Below are positions 26,714 through 35,391 of a DNA stretch of 63,598 nt, in pieces. The stretch comes from Nitrospirota bacterium (GTDB lineage: Bacteria; Nitrospirota; Thermodesulfovibrionia; Thermodesulfovibrionales; UBA1546). Within the stretch, counting starts at the first letter, position 1. Every line of letters starts with the position of its first letter. The notes under the pieces were generated by a model, which did no database searches, was not told the origin of the DNA, and saw only the letters and a list, made by a program, of their open reading frames with translations. The position numbers and the translations under genes are program-made. The stretch is from NCBI GenBank assembly GCA_016195565.1, contig JACPZK010000026.1, positions 1-63,598 on the forward strand, written 5' to 3'.

Positions 26714-26821
26714 ATGGCAAAAGACATCAAAGAAAAGCCTGCTGAAAAGAAGCCCGAAGTGAAGAGTGAGACAAAGAGTTCCTGTGGTTGCGGTTGCATT
26801 CCGCCCATGAAGACGAAGTAG
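26714..26821 (+). CDS. 35-residue cysteine-rich peptide
   Basis: ATG with an excellent Shine-Dalgarno (aaaggaggtgatt) opens a 35-codon frame ending TAG at 26819-26821. The N-terminal two thirds are Lys/Glu-rich (MAKDIKEKPAEKKPEV) and the C-terminus ends SSCGCGCIPPMKTK, three Cys in a CxCxC pattern. Between an ArsR-type regulator and a CopD-like membrane protein, it looks like a small metal-binding peptide or chaperone. Not recognised as a known family; the strong ribosome-binding site is the main support for translation. Confidence 0.7.
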   Translation: MAKDIKEKPAEKKPEVKSETKSSCGCGCIPPMKTK

Positions 26822-26891
26822 TAAATTTTTTGTGAGGACGGATTGAAAAAATCAATTCGCCCTCACTCTTTAAACCCAAACGGAGGACAAA

Positions 26892-27383
26892 ATGAGAGAG
26901 ATAATATTAGCGGTTTCTTATTGGCTGCATCTCATCGCAACAGTTATATGGATTGGAGGAATTGCTTTCATCCTCTTTATTGCAATACCTTCAGCAAAGC
27001 AAGTTTTAGGGGCAGACGCAGGCAAGCTGATGGGTGAAATCTCAAAAAGATTTACTCCCATAGCGAACTACAGCATCATTTTTATAGTTGTCACAGGGGC
27101 TGCATTAACAGGTTTTAACAAGCAGTTTTCCGGGATTGGAAATTTTGGAAACAGTTGGTCTTTGACTTTAATCATGAAGCATGTCTTGGTGTTTGTGATG
27201 GTTGCTGTCCATTTTTATAGAGGCTTGGTATTAGCTCCTAAAATTGCAAGAACAGAAACCGTCTCCCAAAAAACGTCATTGCAGAAATTGTCCTTGAATT
27301 TGGTCAAAGTGAATTTTTGCCTTGGGGTAATGGTTCTGCTGCTCAGCGGCATTATGTCTGTTCTCTTTAGGTATAACACTTAA
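26892..27383 (+). CDS. CopD-like four-helix membrane protein
   Basis: 163 residues with four membrane helices. Conserved His residues sit in SYWLHLIATVIWIGG and LIMKHVLVFVMVAVHFYRG, as in CopD-type copper-resistance membrane proteins. Preceded by cggaggacaaa. With the ArsR-type regulator and the Cys-rich peptide it probably forms a small metal-response unit; the metal is not determined. Confidence 0.72.
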   Translation: MREIILAVSYWLHLIATVIWIGGIAFILFIAIPSAKQVLGADAGKLMGEISKRFTPIANYSIIFIVVTGAALTGFNKQFSGIGNFGNSWSLTLIMKHVLVFVMVAVHFYRGLVLAPKIARTETVSQKTSLQKLSLNLVKVNFCLGVMVLLLSGIMSVLFRYNT

Positions 27384-27490
27384 ATTTTAATGATTTTGCC
27401 GAATTATTAGCCAATTTTTCCGGGAAATTTTGCTTGAACAGCTGCTTATATTTTGCGAATTCGGTTTTGGACAGCGTGTTATAATATTTT

Positions 27491-27706
27491 ATGCCTATTT
27501 ATGAATATAAATGCACAAAATGCGAAGAGGATTTTGAAAGGCTTGTGTTTGGAAGCCAGAAGGTCACATGCCCGAAATGCAATTCCTCAGAGATAAAAAA
27601 GAAGATGTCCATATTCGGAATGAGCGGAGTTGAAAAGCCGTTCGCAGGCTCATCGTCGGCAAACTGTTCCTCCTGCACCAAAGCAACCTGCACCAGCTGC
27701 CATTAA
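27491..27706 (+). CDS. FmdB-family zinc ribbon protein
   Basis: 71 residues. [19 protein letters not shown] and [16 protein letters not shown] are the FmdB/CxxC regulatory zinc ribbon (two CxxC pairs); the tail adds four more Cys ([14 protein letters not shown]). Function not established for the family. Confidence 0.92.
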   Translation: MPIYEYKCTKCEEDFERLVFGSQKVTCPKCNSSEIKKKMSIFGMSGVEKPFAGSSSANCSSCTKATCTSCH

Positions 27707-29247
27707 GACTTTCTCTCCCTCACAACCACTGTCCCTGCAACAATATCTCCGAGACGCTGCCACTTGAGTGTGCCTGTCATTGATATTAATCCGACAAGGT
27801 AATAAAAGAAATTATCAGCGATACGCAAAATATTGCGCAGAAATCCTGAGAGAAGCCCGCATTTTGTGAAATCATCTTTCAGAACAATAATCCCACAGAG
27901 CTTTTTACCAAGAGTTTTTCCGTAAATGCCTTCAAGCAGCCAGTGATAAATAAGATTCCCGAGTATGAGATAGCCGAATGCCAGAAATCCGAGCATAAAT
28001 AGCTTAAGGGGATGAAACTGAAAGTCTGAGCCAAAGAAATAGAGGCTAAAGAACACAGCAGGAGGAAGCATTATAATTATTGAGTCAAGGGTTTTTGCAA
28101 GGAAACGCCTGAAGAGGCTTGCAAACTCATACTGTCTTAAGTCCGTTTCCCATGTCCTGAGCTTAAACCTGTTAATGAACAGTGAAAGAAGATAAACGAA
28201 TACAAAGAATATAAGATTTCCAAAAATTATCAGCAGGGCAATCTTCCATGCAAACCCTTTTTGCGAGAGGCCGCTTTTAAATTTTACAGGATTAACTGCT
28301 TTGTTGTTTTCGATTGCGTAAAGAGTTTCGGAAAAGAAACCGCGCACAAGGAGGAGAGGTTTTCCTTTAAATATTGCAGGAGTCCAGTCAACGAATAAAC
28401 CGCTGATGCCGAGTTCCCCAGCTTCGTTCCACTTGCTGTTCTCGAATGTTGCCAATGAAATCACCGGCGCCTCAGCGCCCTCGCTGAAAAAATATATTCT
28501 TTTATCATCAGCTATTGCTTTTATCCTTCCATGATGTTCAGATGGTTCTGAGACATTCCATGCACTTCCGTCATAAGAGGCAAAATAACAAAGGTTTTTT
28601 GATGTCCAGAATAGATAAAGCCTGTCCTCAAACAAAACAAGATTTACCGAGCTTGTGCATATTTCTTTATCTTCTGCATACTTGGCAGGCAGAGGCAGAG
28701 GAGATACCGCATCCCCTTTTATCCGGTTTAATATCTTATTATCCTTCTTTCCACTTAACACCCAGATGCCTTCAGCATTTGCTGCTGCCTTCGGATTTTT
28801 TCCGACGGCGTCTGTTTTTGTCTCTGTCCACTGAGCGCCGTCAAAAGTCCTGAAAAAACCTTTACCGAAGAAATAGATTTTATTGCCGGATTGAGCATAG
28901 GAATAAAAAGGCTTTATTACCTGAATGGCAGAGATGTTATTGTTTTCAAGGATGCCGAGCATGAATTTTTCATCGGGCTGTTTCTTGCTCTCAAATGAGA
29001 CGCCGCTCAAATCAACTTCTTTTGAAATTACATACAGTTTCTCATTGAGAGGGACAATCTCCCTTGAAAGCGAGGGGAAAGGCATCATGCCGAATAGCAG
29101 TCCCGGCTTGAGAAACATGAGGGCAAACATCAGCGCATATATAAAGGCAAAAAGCAGGATACCGATTGCAGCAACGCCGATTGCAAGTTTTACGTTTTTT
29201 TTCTTTTCCTTCTCAAGGTCAACCGGCATCTGAGAAGAGTTTATCAT
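27703..29247 (-). CDS. RDD-family membrane protein with a large extracytoplasmic domain
   Basis: 514 residues. A membrane anchor near residues 19-45 is followed by a soluble region of about 270 residues rich in repeated YFF/YLF segments, suggesting a beta-propeller-like sensor. A second anchor near 335-358 leads into the RDD domain (FASLFRRFLAKTLDSIIIML, GKTLGKKLCGI, RLGDIVAGTVVV) of four helices. Role unknown. The start is the ATG at 29247, with no clear ribosome-binding site. It shares its last four bases with the oppositely oriented fmdB-type gene. Confidence 0.8.
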   Translation of the reverse strand: MINSSQMPVDLEKEKKKNVKLAIGVAAIGILLFAFIYALMFALMFLKPGLLFGMMPFPSLSREIVPLNEKLYVISKEVDLSGVSFESKKQPDEKFMLGILENNNISAIQVIKPFYSYAQSGNKIYFFGKGFFRTFDGAQWTETKTDAVGKNPKAAANAEGIWVLSGKKDNKILNRIKGDAVSPLPLPAKYAEDKEICTSSVNLVLFEDRLYLFWTSKNLCYFASYDGSAWNVSEPSEHHGRIKAIADDKRIYFFSEGAEAPVISLATFENSKWNEAGELGISGLFVDWTPAIFKGKPLLLVRGFFSETLYAIENNKAVNPVKFKSGLSQKGFAWKIALLIIFGNLIFFVFVYLLSLFINRFKLRTWETDLRQYEFASLFRRFLAKTLDSIIIMLPPAVFFSLYFFGSDFQFHPLKLFMLGFLAFGYLILGNLIYHWLLEGIYGKTLGKKLCGIIVLKDDFTKCGLLSGFLRNILRIADNFFYYLVGLISMTGTLKWQRLGDIVAGTVVVRERKS

Positions 29248-29274
29248 AAAAGAAAAGACATCGCTACGGCTTTT

Positions 29275-29697
29275 TTACTCAGGCTGGCGGAACGGGCTTG
29301 CCCTGAGAATGCGGCTTAGTTTCAAAGGGCTCCCTTCAAATATGAATAGTGCAGTGCCGCGCTCCTCTGCTGTCTGCCCTCCTACAACCCATTTCCCGTT
29401 CCATGCTATTTTCATGGATACAGATGTTTTCTCTATCTCAACCCATTTGGAAGAAAATGTAAGCTCTGCCTTATCAAAGCTCTTTATTGCGCCGAGAAGC
29501 TCTCTGTAGCCTTCTTTTGTTGTGTTCTTTTCAATAACTGCAAGGTCTTTTTTCAGGTAAGCTTCCTTGATTTCTTCTGCTAAGGCGATTGCCTCCTGAG
29601 CTATTTTTGATTCGTCGGTAACTTTTTTAACTTCTTTTTTCCCGCAGGATAAAAGTGGAAATACTGCAATTAATAATAAGATTAGCGCCTTTTTCAT
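29275..29697 (-). CDS. Small lipoprotein
   Basis: 140 residues from ATG 29697, chosen because cggaggtaat precedes it. Lipobox LLSC: MKKALILLLIAVFPLLSCGKK, so exported and lipid-anchored. The mature part is a compact alpha/beta domain (AIALAEEIKEAYLKKDLAVI, then ALFIFEGSPLKLSRIL). No known family recognised. Just upstream of the RDD gene on the same strand. Confidence 0.78.
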   Translation of the reverse strand: MKKALILLLIAVFPLLSCGKKEVKKVTDESKIAQEAIALAEEIKEAYLKKDLAVIEKNTTKEGYRELLGAIKSFDKAELTFSSKWVEIEKTSVSMKIAWNGKWVVGGQTAEERGTALFIFEGSPLKLSRILRASPFRQPE

Positions 29698-29714
29698 ATT
29701 ACCTCCGGGTGTTC

Positions 29715-30152
29715 TCACGGCCTTTTGAAACTAATTGATTTTTCTATTGCCTTTTTAATTCCGTTTCTTAATTCTTCATCATGTATCGGGGATACAGTTT
29801 TTTCTATGTAAGAACGGTCGTCCGCTGTGATTGGCTTGTGGAGGATTTCCTCCCCCTTTTTTTCTTTTTCCCATGGCGTGACCTTTCCCAGCCTGAGACG
29901 GACTGCTTTTACTCCAAAGCCCTGAAGTTTATCAGCCATTTTATCTTTAAAAAAACTGAGCTGCTGCATCCACATGGGTGAATCTACATTAATGAGCAGT
30001 TCTCCCTCTTTCAGCATTGCAGGAAACATGTGAAGAGAGACAGGATTTTCAAAAATATCCGGCCACCCTGTCTTTATGCGCCCCAGTTTTACGGCGTCTT
30101 CCAGCTTAAGATTCTTAATAAGGGGAGCAAGCAGAGAATCAGCCCTTTTCAC
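29715..30152 (-). CDS. DciA-like protein (DUF721)
   Basis: 145 residues. Begins ADSLLAPLIKNLKLEDAVKL and contains GRIKTGWPDIFENPVSLHMF and ELLINVDSPMWMQQLSFF, the DUF721 fold, which in bacteria lacking DnaC helps load the replicative helicase (DciA). The role is inferred from the family. It is followed by the lipoprotein gene. Confidence 0.85.
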   Translation of the reverse strand: MKRADSLLAPLIKNLKLEDAVKLGRIKTGWPDIFENPVSLHMFPAMLKEGELLINVDSPMWMQQLSFFKDKMADKLQGFGVKAVRLRLGKVTPWEKEKKGEEILHKPITADDRSYIEKTVSPIHDEELRNGIKKAIEKSISFKRP

Positions 30153-30167
30153 TTTACGAGTCCACGG

Positions 30168-30356
30168 CTAAACAGCCTTCTTGACTTTACCTGAGCGCAG
30201 GCACCGCGTGCAGACATATTCTCTCTTTGTGCCGTGAGATGTTACTATCTTTGCCCTCTGCAGATTCGGAAGTATCTGCCGCTTCGTTCTATTGTTTGCA
30301 TGGCTTACGTTATTGCCTATTGTCCTTGTCTTTCCACATACAAAACAGCTTGCCAA
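30168..30356 (-). CDS. rpmB: Ribosomal protein L28
   Basis: 62 residues from a TTG at 30354-30356, preceded by aaaggagg at good spacing. The peptide [20 protein letters not shown] and [11 protein letters not shown] are L28 with two CxxC pairs, the zinc-binding form. No ATG is suitable: the upstream frame adds only MKGGKT, which would be the ribosome-binding site itself. Confidence 0.93.
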   Translation of the reverse strand: MASCFVCGKTRTIGNNVSHANNRTKRQILPNLQRAKIVTSHGTKREYVCTRCLRSGKVKKAV

Positions 30357-30488
30357 CGTTTTTCCTCCTTTCAAGAGTCATTGCATGAAATTGCTTTAAA
30401 AAGGTTTTTTATGATAACATTTTAAGACCAATGTTACAAGCCTGTTATCAAGGGGGCTTAGTCCAGGGGGAAGAGGCAGATAAGCTAA

Positions 30489-32951
30489 ATGTCCAAATTA
30501 AGAGTCCATGAACTTGCCAAAAAACTTGGCGTTGACAATAAAGAGATATTAAAAGCGCTTTCAGACCTTGGGGTTAAAGGCAAGACGCATTCCTCAACAA
30601 TAGAGGTCGAATTTGCTGAAAAAATAGAAAAACTGCTGAAGAAAAAGACAGCGCCGGCAGTTAAACCTAAAAAGACAGTTGCAAAGCCGGAAAAAAAGAA
30701 ACCTGCCGAAGAAAAAAAACCTGAGGAGAAAAAACCTAAACCGGCAAAGGCTGCGCGGCCTGTAAAGAAACCTGTTGAGCCGGCAGCAGAGCCAAAGGCC
30801 AAGCCTGTCGCAGAGGCTAAAAAACCTGTCCAGCCAATAGTCCAGCCGGAGAAGATAAAAGAACCTATAAAGCCGATAGAAGAAAAAAAACAGCCCAAGG
30901 AGATAAAACTCCCGGAGGAAAAACCACTGCCTGTTGAGGAAGCGCTGTCTGCAGAGACCGCTGTGCCTCTGCCCGAGGAAGAGGTTGTGCAAAAAGTTCC
31001 CGACAGATTCAAGAAAGAACTGGAAACTGAAAAAGAAGAAAAATTCAAGGCAAAACCGCAGATGCAGAGGGCCTTTCAGGCGATAAGAAAAATAGAGACG
31101 AAGAAATGGCATGACCCCAAACAGTTTAAAAGGACCGGTAAAGATAGATTCATCCAGAGAGAAGAACAAAAACCGCAGTTACAGCCTGGCATAGCGCGGA
31201 AAAAAACATTAAAACTGCGTGAAGGAATGACAGTAAAAGAATTTGCAGAACTCATAAGCATAAAAGTATCCGATGTCATGAAAAAATTTATGGAATTGGG
31301 ACATATGACTACAATAAATGAGCCTGTGGACATAGACGCTGCCATGCTCATCGCAGAGAGCGTTGGGATAAAGCTTGAAGTAATGGCTGTAGAAGAGGAA
31401 TTAATTGCAGAAGAGGAAGCAGAGGATTTATCCAGGCTTAGCCTTAGGCCGCCCGTAGTCACGATAATGGGGCATGTGGACCACGGCAAAACCTCTTTGC
31501 TTGATGCGATAAGAGAGACAAAGGTTACAGAAACAGAGGCAGGCGGAATAACACAGCATATCGGAGCATACAAAGTTAAGCTTAAAGGAAAAGATATAGT
31601 ATTTATTGATACACCCGGACATGAGGCGTTCACTGCCTTACGGGCCAGGGGTGCAAAGGTTACGGACGTAGTTGTGCTTGTTGTCGGCGCGGATGACGGA
31701 GTAATGCCGCAGACCATTGAGGCGATAGACCACGCAAGGGCTGCAAACGTACCTATTCTCGTAGCGATAAATAAAATAGATAAACCGGAGGCAAATCTCC
31801 AGAAGGTTAGAACCGAACTTGCAGAGCGCGGAATACTCTCCGAAGAATGGGGAGGCCAGAACATATTTGTTGAGGTATCTGCCAAGAAGCGCATTGGCAT
31901 TGAACATCTCCTTGAGATGATACTGCTTCAGGCAGAGGTAATGGAGCTCAGGGCAAACTCTGACAAATTGGCGAAGGGGACAATCATAGAGGCAAAACTT
32001 GATAGAGGAAGAGGCCCTGTTGCGACCGTGCTTGTTCAGGCAGGCACCCTTAAGATTGGAGATATTTTCCTTGCAGGCACAAGCGTGGGAAGAGTAAGGG
32101 CTTTGATAGATGACATAGGAAAACGCATTCAAACCGCAGGCCCTTCAACACCTGTTGAGGTCATAGGCTTTCCTGAGGTTCCTACAGCAGGAGCTGTATT
32201 TACTGCAGTGGAAGATGAAAAGCGTGCAAGGCAGATTGCGCTTACACGGCTGCAGAAGGAAAGACAGGCAGAAATGGCAAAGAGAAGAAAGCTTACACTG
32301 GATGATCTCTATGCGAAGATAAAAGAAGGAGAAGTTAAAGATCTTAATATGATAATAAAGGGGGATGTTCAGGGCTCTGTGGAAGCCACACGTGACGCCC
32401 TGGAGCGCATCACTCATCCGCAGGTTAAGGTTAAGGTCATACATACGGCAGTGGGCGGGATTAATGAATCAGATGTTATGCTGGCTGCGGCCTCAAATGC
32501 CATTATAATAGGGTTCAATGTAAGGCCTGAAATAAAGGCATCTCAGACAGCAGAGAAGGAAGGCGTTGACATAAGGCTTTACAATATCATCTATGAAGCC
32601 ATAGAAGATGTGAAAAAAGCGCTTGAAGGACTGCTTGAGCCCACTCTCAAGGAAAAGATTCTCGGCAGGGCAGAGGTGAGGCAGACATTCCAAGTATCAA
32701 GAATCGGGACAATAGCAGGCTGTTATGTTATTGACGGCGCTGTCAGCCGTGCAAGCGACGGGGTCAGGATTATCAGAGACAATATCGTTGTTTATGAAGG
32801 CAAGCTCTCATCCTTAAAAAGATTCAAGGATGACGTCAGGGAAGTCCAGACAGGATATGAATGCGGCATCACAATAGAGAATTACAATGACATGAAGGTT
32901 GGAGACATCATTGAAAATTATGTCATTGAGAAGGTAGCAGGGAAACTGTAA
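30489..32951 (+). CDS. infB: Translation initiation factor IF-2
   Basis: 820 residues. IF2-N domain at 1-50 ([20 protein letters not shown]), a Lys/Pro/Glu-rich linker to about 180, then the GTPase with [14 protein letters not shown] (P-loop), DTPGHEAF and NKIDKP, followed by domains II to IV. The N-terminal linker is of simple, charged composition, as in many IF-2. First gene of infB-rbfA-nrnA; nusA and rimP do not precede it. Confidence 0.97.
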   Translation: MSKLRVHELAKKLGVDNKEILKALSDLGVKGKTHSSTIEVEFAEKIEKLLKKKTAPAVKPKKTVAKPEKKKPAEEKKPEEKKPKPAKAARPVKKPVEPAAEPKAKPVAEAKKPVQPIVQPEKIKEPIKPIEEKKQPKEIKLPEEKPLPVEEALSAETAVPLPEEEVVQKVPDRFKKELETEKEEKFKAKPQMQRAFQAIRKIETKKWHDPKQFKRTGKDRFIQREEQKPQLQPGIARKKTLKLREGMTVKEFAELISIKVSDVMKKFMELGHMTTINEPVDIDAAMLIAESVGIKLEVMAVEEELIAEEEAEDLSRLSLRPPVVTIMGHVDHGKTSLLDAIRETKVTETEAGGITQHIGAYKVKLKGKDIVFIDTPGHEAFTALRARGAKVTDVVVLVVGADDGVMPQTIEAIDHARAANVPILVAINKIDKPEANLQKVRTELAERGILSEEWGGQNIFVEVSAKKRIGIEHLLEMILLQAEVMELRANSDKLAKGTIIEAKLDRGRGPVATVLVQAGTLKIGDIFLAGTSVGRVRALIDDIGKRIQTAGPSTPVEVIGFPEVPTAGAVFTAVEDEKRARQIALTRLQKERQAEMAKRRKLTLDDLYAKIKEGEVKDLNMIIKGDVQGSVEATRDALERITHPQVKVKVIHTAVGGINESDVMLAAASNAIIIGFNVRPEIKASQTAEKEGVDIRLYNIIYEAIEDVKKALEGLLEPTLKEKILGRAEVRQTFQVSRIGTIAGCYVIDGAVSRASDGVRIIRDNIVVYEGKLSSLKRFKDDVREVQTGYECGITIENYNDMKVGDIIENYVIEKVAGKL

Positions 32952-32956
32952 AAACA

Positions 32957-33051
32957 AGTTAGAAGTTAAGAGTTGAGAATTAAAAATTAAGGAAAATTTT
33001 ACAACTCTTGTCCGTATAACTTTCAACTTTTAACTTTTAATTTCTAACTTT
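32957..33051. repeat. Dispersed repeat family C between infB and rbfA
   Basis: agttagaagttaagagttga, then an inverted arm actttcaacttttaactttt: a hairpin of low-complexity arms separating infB from rbfA. Confidence 0.8.
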
Positions 33052-33057
33052 AAGACT

Positions 33058-33405
33058 ATGCTTCCATACAAACGCTCACAGAGAGTCAGCGATCTTATCA
33101 GAGAAGAAATCGCTGATATCATAATGAATAAAGTGAAAGACCCCAGGCTGGGTTTTGTCACAGTCACGGGAGCAAAGATAACAGAAGACCTGAAAATAGC
33201 GACAATTTATCTAAGTATCCTGAAGGAAGAGGAAAAAGAAACAACTCTGGAGATGCTTAATTCAGCAAAAGGTTTTATCCGCGCAGAGCTGGCAAAAAGG
33301 CTCAAGATGAAGTTTATCCCTTCGCTTATATTCAGAATAGACGAATCCCTTGAATACGGGGTCAGGATTGAAAAACTTCTGAGGGAGATAAAAAAGGAGG
33401 ATTAA
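33058..33405 (+). CDS. rbfA: Ribosome-binding factor A
   Basis: 115 residues, KH-type. YKRSQRVSDLIREEIADIIM and the VTVTGAKITEDLKIATIYLS segment identify RbfA, needed for 30S maturation and cold growth. It starts after the repeat-filled gap behind infB, so its ribosome-binding site must be in or next to the repeat (aactttaag). Confidence 0.94.
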   Translation: MLPYKRSQRVSDLIREEIADIIMNKVKDPRLGFVTVTGAKITEDLKIATIYLSILKEEEKETTLEMLNSAKGFIRAELAKRLKMKFIPSLIFRIDESLEYGVRIEKLLREIKKED

Positions 33406-33414
33406 ACCATAAAG

Positions 33415-34383
33415 ATGTCTCGTCCTAATAAAATGATCCCTCCGAAAGAACTGCTCCATTTTTTAAAGAAAGAAAATAATTTTGTAATCGCAGCGCACAT
33501 AAGCCCTGACGGCGATGCGCTTGGTTCTTCCATTGCGCTTTCAATGGCGCTTGAATCCCTCGGAAAAAAAACAATAGTCTATGACAAAGATACGGTGCCT
33601 GAATTTTATAAATTTCTTCCCGGTCATGAGAAATTCACAAGCTCACTCTCAACTTTTAACTCTCAACTTTTAACTCTGATTTTAATTGACTGCAATGATG
33701 CTGAGCGCGCAGGGATAGGAAAGCTGCAATTTACTTCCTCGGCAGTCATAGACCACCACGAAACAGCAAGGGACTTCGGCGATATAAAGTGGATAGACCC
33801 AAAGTCGCCTGCAACCGGGCTGATGATTTTTTATTTGATAAAAGAATTGGGCGTAACTGTAACAAAAGAGATTGCCGCAAACCTTTATACTGCCATTGCT
33901 ATTGATACAGGCACTTTCAGGTACAGCAATACTACGCCTGCTGTTTTGCGGGTGTCGGCAGAACTGATTGAAGCCGGAGCAGACCCGTCATATATCGCTG
34001 AAAACATCTATGAGACATGGACAGACAGCAGGTTCAGGCTTCTCCTTAAGGTTCTTAACACGCTGGAGATATACAATGATATTGCAATCACTCATGTTAC
34101 GCTTGAGATGTTCAGGGAAACAGGCGCTGCAATCTCAGATACGGAAACTTTTCCGGGATTTCCAAGGAAGCTGAGGTCCATAAAAATTTCCGCCCTTTTC
34201 AGGGAGATAGAGAATAACCACTATAAGATAAGCCTCCGCTCAAAAGGAAGGGATGTAAATGTCGCAAAAATAGCCGAGATGTTCGGGGGAGGCGGCCACA
34301 GCAATGCAGCTGGATACAGGATACGCGCAGACTTTAAGGCGGCAAAAGAGGCGCTTTTGAAGGTAGTAAAAGAGGTTGTATAG
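33415..34383 (+). CDS. nrnA: DHH-family oligoribonuclease/pAp phosphatase NrnA
   Basis: 322 residues. AAHISPDGDALGSSIAL, VIDHHETARDFGD (DHH motif) and FGGGGHSNAAGYR (DHHA1) are the metal- and substrate-binding sites. Degrades short RNAs and 3'-phosphoadenosine 5'-phosphate. Residues about 78-88 (SSLSTFNSQLLT) come from a low-complexity repeat (33646-33676) read in frame next to the ILIDCND active segment. It lies nine bases after rbfA. truB, which often comes next, is absent. Confidence 0.93.
   Translation: MSRPNKMIPPKELLHFLKKENNFVIAAHISPDGDALGSSIALSMALESLGKKTIVYDKDTVPEFYKFLPGHEKFTSSLSTFNSQLLTLILIDCNDAERAGIGKLQFTSSAVIDHHETARDFGDIKWIDPKSPATGLMIFYLIKELGVTVTKEIAANLYTAIAIDTGTFRYSNTTPAVLRVSAELIEAGADPSYIAENIYETWTDSRFRLLLKVLNTLEIYNDIAITHVTLEMFRETGAAISDTETFPGFPRKLRSIKISALFREIENNHYKISLRSKGRDVNVAKIAEMFGGGGHSNAAGYRIRADFKAAKEALLKVVKEVV
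33646..33676. repeat. Dispersed repeat family C in nrnA
   Basis: actctcaacttttaactctc followed by aacttttaactct, in frame. Confidence 0.8.
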
Positions 34384-34453
34384 GATAGAGACAGATACCC
34401 AACCCCTCTCGCTTTCTGCATAGAATTTTTGACAAATCTAAGGCTTGTCTTTG

Positions 34454-34533
34454 CTGTCATTGCGAGAACCCGAAGGGTTCGTGGCAATCTTTCTGCAAAA
34501 GCTTGAGATTGCTTCGTTTCACTCGCAATGACA
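34454..34533. repeat. Dispersed repeat family A, intergenic
   Basis: ctgtcattgcgagaacccga to actcgcaatgacaa, an inverted copy in the gap between nrnA and the IMPase gene. Confidence 0.85.
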
Positions 34534-34602
34534 ATTTCTAAATCGGGATTTGGGTCAAAGTTAAATGTTGCCTATCCCTGAATCTTAGCGTAAAATATTT
34601 TT

Positions 34603-35391
34603 GTGAAGATAGAATTGTTAAGGAATATAGGCAGGCAGCTTCTGAAAGAAATTCCCCTGTTAAAACAAAAACCCCTTACGCAGACAGCCCTCGGAGTCGG
34701 CGCCTCAGGAGATAAGACTTTCCCGATAGATAAAAGGGCTGAGGATATTATCATCTCAGGGCTTGAGGCATCAGGAGAGCCTTTAACCCTTGTCTCAGAG
34801 GAAGCAGGCATCCGTGAGATAAAAGGCGGCGGCAGGAAAGTATTGATAGACCCTATTGACGGCAGCAAGAATGCAATAGCGGGAATCCCGTTTTATTGCA
34901 CATCTATTGCAGTTGCCGGCGGCAGCACAATCGGTGACATTGAGCTTTCATACATTGTGAACCTTATCAATGGAGATGAGTTCTGGGCGGAGAAAAATAA
35001 AGGCGCTTTTTTGAATGGCGAAAGGATTTCAACACAGAAAGACAGAGAGATGTACCTTGTCGCATACGAGGCGCAGTCTCCGGCAAGGGATATACAGGGG
35101 ATAATGCCACTGCTCTCAAAGTCAAGGAAAACCCGGTGCCTTGGAGCAACAGCTCTGGACCTTGCATATCTTGCCAGCGGTTCAATCAGTATATTTGCGA
35201 ACCCTTCGTTTTCACGGAGCTTTGATTTCGGAGGAGGCTGGCTGTTGGTCAAAGAGGCTGGCGGAATATTTACGGATATAAAAGGCAATCCCATTGAGAC
35301 AGCGGAAATTAGTCTTAAAAAAAGTACATCTCTGCTTGCATCAGGAAACGAAGAACTGCACAAGGAGGCATTGAGGTTATTAGCGCAATGA
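34603..35391 (+). CDS. Inositol-monophosphatase-family phosphatase
   Basis: 262 residues from a GTG. Mg-dependent IMPase fold: SEEAGIREIKGGGRK (metal-binding Glu), LIDPIDGSKNAIAG and FDFGGGWLLVKEAGGIFTD. GDKTFPIDKRAEDIIISGLE near the start resembles the dual IMPase/FBPase group of archaea and thermophiles. The substrate cannot be stated from sequence. Its stop overlaps the next ATG as ATGA. Confidence 0.87.
   Translation: MKIELLRNIGRQLLKEIPLLKQKPLTQTALGVGASGDKTFPIDKRAEDIIISGLEASGEPLTLVSEEAGIREIKGGGRKVLIDPIDGSKNAIAGIPFYCTSIAVAGGSTIGDIELSYIVNLINGDEFWAEKNKGAFLNGERISTQKDREMYLVAYEAQSPARDIQGIMPLLSKSRKTRCLGATALDLAYLASGSISIFANPSFSRSFDFGGGWLLVKEAGGIFTDIKGNPIETAEISLKKSTSLLASGNEELHKEALRLLAQ

Noticed and set aside
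30485-31900. Long minus-strand open frames opposite infB
   Set aside because: Ser/Phe-rich shadows of the Lys/Glu-rich IF-2 coding sequence.
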